Shown: positions 1 through 7,500 of the stretch, piece by piece
Position numbering within the stretch: the first letter of the stretch is position 1
Layout of the letters: each line of letters begins with the position of its first letter
Assembly (NCBI GenBank): GCA_021151685.1
Contig: JAGKWS010000088.1
Location: 1 to 17,910 of the forward strand
Source of the DNA: Chitinophagaceae bacterium
GTDB lineage: Bacteria > Bacteroidota > Bacteroidia > Chitinophagales > Chitinophagaceae
Length of the DNA: 17,910 nt
Reading direction: 5' to 3'
Notes under the pieces: model-generated
Told to the model about the DNA's origin: nothing
Seen by the model: the letters and a program-made list of their open reading frames with translations, nothing else
Database searches by the model: none
Translations under genes and position numbers: made by a program

Positions 1-616
1 GGCCGATATGGTGCAGCGTGTAGGGGCTAAAATGACAGCAGCGGTGGCTACCTATCTTGCCGGCAAGGGCCAGTCAGATATTATTAAAGATTATAAGTGG
101 GAATTCAATTTGGTTAATAATGCCGAAGCCAACGCATGGTGCCTGCCCGGTGGCAAAATAGTAGTGTATACCGGTATCATGTCGCTCATTGGTTCCGATG
201 CCGAACTGGCGGCTGTAGTAGGCCACGAAATTTCGCATGCCCTGCTGAAACACGGTAGCGAACGTATGAGCCAGCAATTGCTGGTAGAATATGGTGGTGT
301 AGCCTTGTCCGCATTATTGACAACAAAACCTGCCGAAACAAGCAATCTCTTCAAATCGGCATATGGTATTGGTAGTTCATTGAGCGTGTTGGCATTTTCC
401 CGCAGTCAGGAAAGTGAGGCCGATGAAACAGGTCTCTACATCATGGCCACAGGCAAGTACGACCCCAACAGTGCAGTCACCTTCTGGCAGCACATGCAAG
501 CACAGAACACAGGCACCAAGCCCCCCGTACTGCTCAGTACGCACCCCAGCGACGACCAGCGTATAGCCAACATCAAAAGCTTGCTGCCCGAGGCTATGAA
601 GTACTACCAACCATAG
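1..616 (+). CDS. M48 family zinc metalloprotease, 5'-truncated by the window edge
   Basis: Zinc-dependent endopeptidase of the M48 (HtpX/Oma1/BepA-like) family, in this phylum usually an exported lipoprotein linked to envelope protein quality control. Numbering from the ATG at 8: the catalytic helix HEISH is at residues 73-77 (two zinc His, general-base Glu74), and the third ligand lies in the ExxxD motif ESEAD at 135-139. Other family signatures are NAWCLPGGK, VVYTG and STHPSDDQR near the C-terminus. The reading frame stays open to base 1, so the ATG at 8 is almost certainly internal. Full-length relatives are, from memory, about 270 residues, so roughly 70 residues (signal peptide and N-terminal part) lie to the left. 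It ends 12 nt before the convergent downstream gene, with no hairpin in the gap. Family assignment is firm; the substrate is unknown. Confidence 0.93.
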   Translation, partial: ADMVQRVGAKMTAAVATYLAGKGQSDIIKDYKWEFNLVNNAEANAWCLPGGKIVVYTGIMSLIGSDAELAAVVGHEISHALLKHGSERMSQQLLVEYGGVALSALLTTKPAETSNLFKSAYGIGSSLSVLAFSRSQESEADETGLYIMATGKYDPNSAVTFWQHMQAQNTGTKPPVLLSTHPSDDQRIANIKSLLPEAMKYYQP

Positions 617-628
617 TACAGCACACTG

Positions 629-1030
629 CTATCGGCCATAAAAGCGTTTCATTTGCCGCAGAGAGTAATACACACCCGGCAAGTAGAGCAATACATACCA
701 AAGCAGGGCAAATATCCATTCATTTTCGGTAAAGTTGGAATTAATGGCTATAGCCAGCCAACCCAGTGGCAATATGCACATTGCTATATATATGCCTTTG
801 GGCAGCTCACCCATATTGTGGCGTTTGTGGCCTGTAGGCAATTGAAGGGCATATGCTGCATGTCGGGCTACTTTTTGCCACATAGTAGTGCTGTTAGTAG
901 GGGTAGCTGTAGCTGGTGGGGCATCAACACATTGCTCGGTAGACACAGTTCTTTTCACTAATAAAGCAGCATTGACGTTGGTAGTAGTCAATATTGCCAA
1001 TAGCAGCGCAGGTATTATGTACTTCCTCAT
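629..1030 (-). CDS. YqaE/Pmp3-like small membrane protein with a secreted-type N-terminus
   Basis: A 133-residue protein. Residues 1-21 (MRKYIIPALL...NVNA) look like a signal peptide. Residues 22-75 are a polar Thr/Pro-rich linker. Residues 77-133 hold two hydrophobic segments (about 79-96 and 104-122) matching the YqaE/Pmp3 pattern: KGIYIAMCILPLGWLA, then a short polar loop, then LLYLPGVYYSL. Pmp3 proteins are tiny membrane proteins affecting membrane potential and stress tolerance; Bacteroidota often carry versions with an N-terminal extension. The frame extends to an ATG at 1099, but 1030 is preferred because it begins the signal peptide and a perfect TATATTTG box sits at 1054-1061 on this strand, inside the longer version. 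Family assignment rests on pattern recall; the function in this organism is unknown. Confidence 0.75.
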   Translation of the reverse strand: MRKYIIPALLLAILTTTNVNAALLVKRTVSTEQCVDAPPATATPTNSTTMWQKVARHAAYALQLPTGHKRHNMGELPKGIYIAMCILPLGWLAIAINSNFTENEWIFALLWYVLLYLPGVYYSLRQMKRFYGR

Positions 1031-1053
1031 GTTGCTCGTGTGTAGATAGAAGA

Positions 1054-1061
1054 CAAATATA
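1054..1061 (-). promoter_or_regulatory. Bacteroidota-type -7 box for the YqaE-like gene
   Basis: Read on the minus strand this is TATATTTG, an exact match to the TAnnTTTG box. Transcription would start near 1048, giving a leader of about 18 nt before the ATG at 1030. A TTG at 1080-1078 could serve as the -33 element, though the spacing (16 nt) is shorter than the usual 19-21. The box argues against the upstream ATG at 1099. Confidence 0.55.
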
Positions 1062-1211
1062 TCCAAAAAGGTAGCCGCAAGTATACGTATGTACCGCAAA
1101 TCAATGGAAACTCATACCATAATGCCTATTTGTTTTTAGCAGAATGTTAAGATGAGTTTTATCAGCCGAAATAACCAAGGCATTTGATAATTTTACCACA
1201 AACAACAAATC

Positions 1212-1682
1212 ATGAAACCGAACATAGGGATAGAAGCAGAACACCTGACCGAAATTTGCACTATTCTCAACACCTTGCTTACCGATGAGTTTGCGTTGTA
1301 TGCACGCACCCGTTATTGTCATTGGAATGTTACAGGACCAGCATTTACCGTATTGCACAAGTTCTTTGAAAGCCAATACGAAGAGCTTGCCGATATACTG
1401 GACAATGTAGCCGAACGTACGCGCATGTTGGGCGGTATAGCTGCTGGTGGCAACCTTGCAAGCATTACCACATCGCAACGCCTGCCCGAAACGAAGGAAG
1501 AAACAGGTGCCATGAAGATGGTATTGGGTTTGCTGAACGACCACGAAACCATTATACGCGAGGTACGTAAAGACATTGAAACCATTAACGACAAATACAA
1601 AGATGTAGGCACAGCCGACTTCCTGACTGGTGTTATGGAAGCACACGAAAAAATGGCATGGATGCTGCGCGCCCATCTTTAA
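1212..1682 (+). CDS. dps: Dps family DNA-protection / ferritin-like protein
   Basis: Dps proteins form 12-subunit shells that oxidise Fe(II) with hydrogen peroxide, store the iron, and in many species bind DNA, protecting cells in stationary phase and oxidative stress. The 156-residue length is typical. The intersubunit ferroxidase signature is intact: HWNVTG with His37, LHKFFE with His49, and DNVAERTRMLG with Asp64 and Glu68, at the canonical spacing. The N-terminus lacks a long Lys-rich tail, so DNA binding by that route is not evident. A strong terminator follows the stop. Upstream, a near-match box TAATTTTA lies at 1188-1195. No peroxide-regulator site could be identified. Family assignment is firm. 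Confidence 0.96.
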   Translation: MKPNIGIEAEHLTEICTILNTLLTDEFALYARTRYCHWNVTGPAFTVLHKFFESQYEELADILDNVAERTRMLGGIAAGGNLASITTSQRLPETKEETGAMKMVLGLLNDHETIIREVRKDIETINDKYKDVGTADFLTGVMEAHEKMAWMLRAHL

Positions 1683-1702
1683 TATTTTTGTTACACACCA
1701 CT

Positions 1703-1738
1703 AAAAATGGCAATTGTTGAGAAACAGTTGCCATTTTT
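1703..1738 (+). terminator. Rho-independent terminator after dps
   Basis: A 16-bp stem (1703-1718 with 1723-1738, perfect apart from one G-U pair at 1714/1727) closes on the tetraloop GAGA, a stable GNRA type. The descending arm ends in TTTTT and is followed by GTTGG. The A-rich start of the left arm makes it potentially functional in the other direction too. It isolates dps from hemB. Confidence 0.85.
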
Positions 1739-1816
1739 GTTGGTGTTGTAATAAGCAACACCGTCAAAAAACTATCACAATCGGGGCAGTTACCCCAAAT
1801 CGGTACCGAAACAAAG

Positions 1817-1824
1817 TACCTTTG
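1817..1824 (+). promoter_or_regulatory. Bacteroidota-type -7 box for hemB
   Basis: TACCTTTG matches TAnnTTTG exactly. It lies 19 nt before the hemB ATG, giving a short leader of about 12-15 nt. No convincing -33 TTTG is visible at the expected distance (the region reads AGTTACC), so the promoter may be weak or activator-dependent. Confidence 0.55.
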
Positions 1825-1843
1825 CACCACTTATATTGTACAT

Positions 1844-2821
1844 ATGCATCTTACCAGAAGAAACAGAATACTAAGAGTATCGCCTGCCATCCGAGAAATG
1901 GTGGCGGAGACTGTCTTGAAACCATCCGATTTTATTGCACCAATGTTTATTGTAGAGGGGCAACAGGTAAAAGAAGAAATATCGTCTATGCCGGGTTACT
2001 ACCGCATGAGCATAGATCTTGCAATAGAAGAGGTACAGCAACTGTGGTCGCTTGGTATTCGTAGTGTATTGTTGTTTATAAAATGTACCGATGACCGTAA
2101 AGACAATACTGGTGCCGAAGCCCTGAACCCTAACGGATTGATGCAGCGCAGCATACGTGCCATAAAGGCGGCATGTCCGGCTATGGTGGTAATGACCGAT
2201 GTAGCACTGGACCCATTCTCTACTTTTGGTCATGACGGTATAGTACAAGGTGCCGAAATAGTAAATGATGCCACAGTTGAGGTACTGGCACAAATGAGCG
2301 TAAGCCACGCACAGGCTGGTGCCGATTTTGTTGCCCCCAGCGATATGATGGATGGCCGTATAGCTGCCATTCGCAATGCATTGGAAATGGCAGGCTTCCA
2401 CAATACAGGCATCATGGCCTACAGTGCCAAGTATGCATCGTGTTTTTATGGCCCCTTCCGCGATGCACTGGACAGTGCCCCCGGTTTTGGCGATAAAAAA
2501 ACCTACCAAATGGATTTTGCCAATCGTACCGAGGCCATTAAAGAGGTAATGATGGACATAGAAGAAGGAGCCGATATTGTAATGGTAAAACCTGCCATGG
2601 CCTATCTCGATATCATTCGTGAAGTAAAGAATAATGTACAGGTACCGGTAAGTGCCTACCATGTAAGCGGCGAATATGCCATGATAAAGGCTGCAGCAAA
2701 AATGGGCTGGCTAAACGAAGAAAAAGCCATCATGGAATCGCTCACCAGCATCAAACGTGCTGGTGCCACACTTATTGCCACCTACTTTGCCAAAGAAGCG
2801 GCCACCATGCTGCAACGGTAA
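1844..2821 (+). CDS. hemB: Delta-aminolevulinic acid dehydratase (porphobilinogen synthase)
   Basis: Condenses two 5-aminolevulinate molecules into porphobilinogen, the second committed step of haem/tetrapyrrole synthesis, in the cytoplasm. The 325-residue length is normal. Both active-site lysines are present: Lys196 in YSAKYAS and the Schiff-base Lys249 in MVKPAM. The metal-site segment reads DVALDPFSTFGHDG (119-132): the three cysteines of zinc-type enzymes are replaced by Ala/Asp-type residues, as in the Mg-dependent plant and Pseudomonas-like class. The N-terminal RRNRILR and the Arg-rich KCTDDRKDNTG (80-90) are also typical. The ATG at 1844 follows a good promoter box. It appears to be transcribed alone, with no other haem genes in the window. 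Confidence 0.97.
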   Translation: MHLTRRNRILRVSPAIREMVAETVLKPSDFIAPMFIVEGQQVKEEISSMPGYYRMSIDLAIEEVQQLWSLGIRSVLLFIKCTDDRKDNTGAEALNPNGLMQRSIRAIKAACPAMVVMTDVALDPFSTFGHDGIVQGAEIVNDATVEVLAQMSVSHAQAGADFVAPSDMMDGRIAAIRNALEMAGFHNTGIMAYSAKYASCFYGPFRDALDSAPGFGDKKTYQMDFANRTEAIKEVMMDIEEGADIVMVKPAMAYLDIIREVKNNVQVPVSAYHVSGEYAMIKAAAKMGWLNEEKAIMESLTSIKRAGATLIATYFAKEAATMLQR

Positions 2822-2859
2822 AATATAATAATGTACCCGAACATCCGTTATCGATAAGG

Positions 2860-2904
2860 GAACTACAGCGGCAGACTGACTCCGTCATTTTTTCGCTGTA
2901 GTTC
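2860..2904. repeat. Perfect 11-bp inverted repeat between hemB and the lipoprotein gene
   Basis: Arms GAACTACAGCG (2860-2870) and CGCTGTAGTTC (2894-2904) are perfectly complementary across a 23-nt loop. The loop itself contains a small TGAC/GTCA hairpin (2877-2887) followed directly by six Ts. The outer stem has no T-tract after it. It may be an unusual hemB terminator, or an operator overlapping the promoter region of the next gene. Confidence 0.6.
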
Positions 2905-2938
2905 GTTACATTTACAATACTCACCCATACAATATTAT

Positions 2939-4378
2939 ATGCGTATCCGGCTGTCGTCTGCCCTACTGTTTTTTGTTTCTGTTTTTGCCTTCTGTACAGA
3001 AATATCGTGCCGGAAGGAAAAGAAAATCCTGACATCAGGTGGAGAGTTGCGTTTTTCCGACGACACCCTAAAATTCGATACCGTTTTTACCGCAGCAGGC
3101 AGTTTCACTACAGGTATACTCATATACAATTCTCAAAATCAAGAAATTGTGCTGAGTGCTGTACGAATGCAGAATGCTAATTCTTATTTCAGCCTGAATG
3201 TAGACGGGTTCAAGGGAAATAATGTCACCGACATCCGCATAGCCCCACGCGATAGCGTATATGTCTTTGCAACCGTAAATATTGACCCCAACGATAAACG
3301 AACACCGTTTGTAGTTACCGACTCGCTGGTGGCTACCCTTAATGGTCGCAATTTTTACGTGCCATTTACAGCTTATGGCCAGAATGCCCGCTATATTGTA
3401 GATAGTGTCATCAGAACCAATGCCATATGGGATAATACCCTCCCCTATGTCATCATCAACAGTATGGGTATTGCAACGGGCGCATCGCTCACACTCAACC
3501 CCGGTTGCCGCGTATATATGCACCAAAACTCTGGCGTGGTAGTATTCGGCAAGCTCATCAGTAACGGTACCGCCAAAGACAGCGTTATCTTTCAGGGCGA
3601 CAGGTTGGACCGCCGCTACTTTGGCTACGAAGGCTACCCCGGCGAATGGGGCGGTATCTATTTCCACTCCACCAGCTCTGGCAGCAAGTTGCGGTACACC
3701 CGGTTAGAAAATTGTGGCAATGGCGCATTGGGCAACCCTGCCGCCATCTGGACCACCATAGATTCAAATACAGCCAGTGCAGAACCACAGGTGCGTTTAG
3801 AGAATTGCATCATCAAAAACTCTATAGGCACAGGTATTTATGCACAAAAAAGCAAAATAACCGCCACCAACTGCCTCATACACAGCACCGGTGGCTATGC
3901 TTTAGCCATTATTCAGGGTGGGCACGACACATTTGTCAACTGCACTTTTGCCAATTATGGTGGCACAGGTTTGTCGCATAGTCAACAGGGTACAGTGGCC
4001 ATCCTCAACTTCTACAGACCCGATCAAAATACCATCTACTACGGCGACTTATATGCGGCAATGCGCAACTGTATTGTGTATGGCTCGCTCGATAGCGAAA
4101 TAGTGTGTAGTGCCGCCCCCGGTGCTGCCGCCGCACTGGAAATGGATCATTGCCTGCTGAAAATGGGCTCGGTACGTGAATCATTTATCAACTTCACTAA
4201 CTGCATTTTCAATCAGGACCCTCTGTTTGTCAATACCAATGACAAGATAAAAGACTTCCGGCTGAAAAACGGCTCTCCGGCTATTGGCAAGGGCAATACC
4301 GCTGTAGCCCCATTGATAGACTTAACTGGCAAATCAAGAGGGGGAACCATTGACATAGGCTGTTACCAGACCGAATAA
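2939..4378 (+). CDS. Predicted surface lipoprotein with right-handed beta-helix and choice-of-anchor-Q-like end
   Basis: A 479-residue exported protein. Residues 1-23 form a signal peptide, and Cys24 (ISC-RKEK) is the likely lipidated residue, although Glu at -3 is a weak lipobox. Residues about 30-160 resemble a beta-sandwich repeated in such proteins. Residues about 170-400 show short repeated strand patterns with Asn/Cys turns (LENCGN, LENCIIKNS, ATNCLIHS, FVNCTFANY), as in parallel beta-helix proteins. The end, DPLFVN ... DFRLKNGSPAIGKGN ... GTIDIGCYQ, matches the 'choice-of-anchor Q' pattern. Beta-helices often bind or cleave polysaccharides, but no catalytic site is recognised. It stands alone between two hairpins. 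A near-match promoter box, TACATTTA, lies at 2907-2914. Substrate unknown. Confidence 0.85.
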   Translation: MRIRLSSALLFFVSVFAFCTEISCRKEKKILTSGGELRFSDDTLKFDTVFTAAGSFTTGILIYNSQNQEIVLSAVRMQNANSYFSLNVDGFKGNNVTDIRIAPRDSVYVFATVNIDPNDKRTPFVVTDSLVATLNGRNFYVPFTAYGQNARYIVDSVIRTNAIWDNTLPYVIINSMGIATGASLTLNPGCRVYMHQNSGVVVFGKLISNGTAKDSVIFQGDRLDRRYFGYEGYPGEWGGIYFHSTSSGSKLRYTRLENCGNGALGNPAAIWTTIDSNTASAEPQVRLENCIIKNSIGTGIYAQKSKITATNCLIHSTGGYALAIIQGGHDTFVNCTFANYGGTGLSHSQQGTVAILNFYRPDQNTIYYGDLYAAMRNCIVYGSLDSEIVCSAAPGAAAALEMDHCLLKMGSVRESFINFTNCIFNQDPLFVNTNDKIKDFRLKNGSPAIGKGNTAVAPLIDLTGKSRGGTIDIGCYQTE

Positions 4379-4393
4379 CAAATTCATTATCCA

Positions 4394-4443
4394 GTGCCAG
4401 CATTTTTGGAAAGATGTAATATAACATTTCTGGCATGCTTTTT
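4394..4443 (+). terminator. Probable terminator after the beta-helix lipoprotein gene
   Basis: TGCCAG (4395-4400) pairs with CTGGCA (4430-4435). Further imperfect pairing inside (AAGATGT with ACATTT, one bulge) and a run of five Ts at 4439-4443 follow. The stem is imperfect, so this is a moderate call. Confidence 0.5.
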
Positions 4444-4473
4444 ACCGCATATTAGGCAAATAACAGATTATTT

Positions 4474-4507
4474 AGCTTATTTTTATGTTTTCCGTAACCA
4501 ATAAGCT
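4474..4507 (+). repeat. Inverted repeat in the probable 5' leader of the M4 protease gene
   Basis: AGCTTATT (4474-4481) is perfectly complementary to AATAAGCT (4500-4507) with an 18-nt loop, ending 5 nt before the ATG at 4513. If transcribed, the hairpin would cover the ribosome-entry region. The loop holds a near-match promoter box TATGTTTT (4484-4491), so an operator role is equally possible. Confidence 0.4.
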
Positions 4508-4512
4508 GATCA

Positions 4513-7500
4513 ATGAAATTTTCATATTCGGGTATTCTTTCATTTGCCTGTGGTCTTTGGGCATTAAATGCCACCGCTCAACAAACCCCCAACTCACACA
4601 TTGCATCTCAGGTTCGTAATGAAACCGATGGCACTTTAAAATCAATATCATTTACACAAGGTGCCCAATGGAAAGACACCGATGCGCCCGAGTTGTTTAG
4701 CCGTTACTATGGCATAACTCCCGGTAGCGATGTGCAGATGAGGTTGCTCAATACCAACACCACACCCCAACATACCAGGGTAGACCGATATGTCGAGTAT
4801 TTCAAGGGGCTCAAGGTAGCATACAGCAGCATTACTGTAAACAGTAAGGATGGTAAGGTAGGCTTTATGTCCAGCAATTTTTACCAACCGCTGGCCAGTC
4901 TCAGTGCTACACCTGCATTACCTGCGGCTACCGCCTTTACCAGGGCATTAACCTTTGTAGGGGCTACCAAGTACAAATGGCAGAACCCCATTGAAGAAGA
5001 ACATATAAAGCGCGAGTACAATAAGCCCGACACCAGCTATCTGCCCAAGGGCAATCTGGTGTGGGTAGAAGATATGCGCAGTGGTACCAAAGACCACAAA
5101 CTTCATCTTGCATGGTCTTTCGACATATATGCAGATGAGCCAATGAGCCGTCAGGAAGTATATGTAGATGCACAAACCGGAAAAATTCTCTTTTCCAATC
5201 CGCTCATCAAACATACAGCCGCAACTGGTTCGTCGCGCTATAGTGGTGTGGTGCCTTTTCAATCGGCCTTTGTAGGGGGTACATACCGTCTTTACGATTC
5301 TACCCGTGGCAATGGCGTATATACCCGCAACATGAACAATGGCACCAGTTATGGTGCTGCCACACAGTTCAGCAGTGCCACCAACACATGGCCTGCTCCT
5401 GCCCCCACCGATAATGTGGCATTAGACGCACACTGGGGTGGCTCTATGGTATACGACTACTTTAAGCTGCAGCACGGCCGCCTTAGTTGGGATGGGCTCG
5501 ATGGCATTATGTTACAATATGTACACTATGGCAGTAACTACAACAATGCCTACTGGAATGGCTCTTCCATGACCTATGGCGACGGGTCTGGCATTGCGGC
5601 TGGTGGTTTTAGCCCACTAACCAGTCTCGATGTTACTGCACACGAAGTAGGTCATGGCGTTTGCGAGGCCACTTGCGGCCTCATATACGAGTCGGAACCC
5701 GGTGCTATCAATGAAGCATTAAGCGATTGCTGGGGGGCAACCATAGAACATTGGGCCGACCCTCACGAGACCGATGCCATGCCAAAGTCGGCTTGGGAAA
5801 TGGGCGAAGAGATAGGCACAGAACCACTACGTAGCATCAATAATCCGGTATTGCAGGGCCAGCCCGATACCTATGGTGGTACCAACTGGTGGGTAGTGGC
5901 AGGTTGTACCCCTACATCGGGCAACGATTATTGTGGTGTACACCGCAATAGTGGTTTAATGAACTTCTGGTATTTCTTGCTGGTAAATGGTGGTTCGGGC
6001 ACCAATGATTTGGGCAACGCCTATCTGGTCAATGCCTTAGATTGGACACGTGCTGCACAAATACTCTACCAAACCGAATTGGCACTTACCAGTACGGCCA
6101 CTTTTATGGATGCCCGTACAGAGTCTATCAATGCAGCCACCCTGTTGTTTGGCCCTTGTTCTTTCGAGGTGCAGTCGGTTACCAGTGCGTGGTATGCAGT
6201 GGGTGTAGGCCCCAATTATATTCCTTGTGTTCCGCAAATAGCCTTCGTAAGCCCAACACTTAATGTAATGGAAGCGGCACCAACAACAGCTTGTGGTGCC
6301 AGCAAAACAGTTACGTTCGGCATCAAACCATCGGGGCCTACTACTGTTGGCGGTTCGCCCGAAGCTACTATAATGATAGATCCTTCCAGCACAGCGGTAG
6401 CCGGTATCGATTATACCATTAGTCCATCCACTGTAGTTTTCCCCGTTGGCGATATGTCTACCCGCAATGTTACACTCACCATTTTCGATAATGGCAATGT
6501 AAACGACAACAAGGTATTGAAACTGGGTCTTGCCGTTAACCCAATGGGCACAGGTGCTACATTGGCACCCTTCAACGACTCAATGACCATCAATATATAC
6601 AATGATGATAGCATACCACACAGTGGTGCTACTATATACCCACTGCTCAATGAAGGTATTCCAGTCGCCAGTGTATTTACTTCGCCATTCTACGGCACAC
6701 AGCGTCGTGCAAGATCTCAGTTCATCCTGTTCGCCCGCGAGCTCGCAGCCGCTGGTGTGGTGCCCAAAGTACCCATTACCCAATTGGCACTCAACGTACT
6801 CACCAAAAGTTCTACGGCACCGTTTACCAACTTCACAGTAAGCATGGCCAATACCGTAGTGCCAGATTTGTATTCGGCATTTGTAACTGCTGGCCTCACC
6901 CAGGTATATACCGGCAACTTTACTACTTATGTAGGTACAGACACCATCGACTTCAATTCAGGTACCTTCACCTGGGATGGTACCAGCAATGTCGTGGTAC
7001 AATTCTGTTATGGTATGAATGCTGCCACATTTAGTGCCAACGATCAGGTGGCTGGTGTGCAACAGGGCGAGTTTACCACCGGCGATTATAATATATCGAA
7101 CACAGGTACGGGTACTGGTTGTTTACTTGGTTTTGCCACCGGCAACCGCGTAGTGGTTCGTCCCGTTATGCGCTTCAAACAGGCGGTACCACCGGCACCC
7201 ATAGAAACAGCCGTTGGTAGCAACCGTGTCTGGAATGTACGTAGCGGTCAAGAAGTATATTTCTACAGCACGGCCGATACACAAGTTATTGCCGGCATAC
7301 GTGGCATGGATGCCGACCTTGGCTGTGTAACCGCAACGGTAACACAGGCGGGCAATGGGCTCACACCTGCTGCTTTCTCCGGTGTCAACCGCATGCGCAA
7401 AGAAGTGAACATTGTTCCCACTATTGGTGGTAGTACTACTACCAGCGATGTTAACATCTACCTCAACAATACCGAACTGGCTGGCGTAACACCATCCACC

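Noticed and set aside
1101..1676. 191-codon open frame antisense to dps
   Set aside because: Mirror of the dps reading frame; no signal, domain or start context.
1871..2662. 263-codon open frame antisense to hemB
   Set aside because: Lies wholly within a certain gene, its product is a Cys/His/Tyr-rich sequence with no family pattern, and there is no promoter box in the right place; it is a shadow of hemB codon use.
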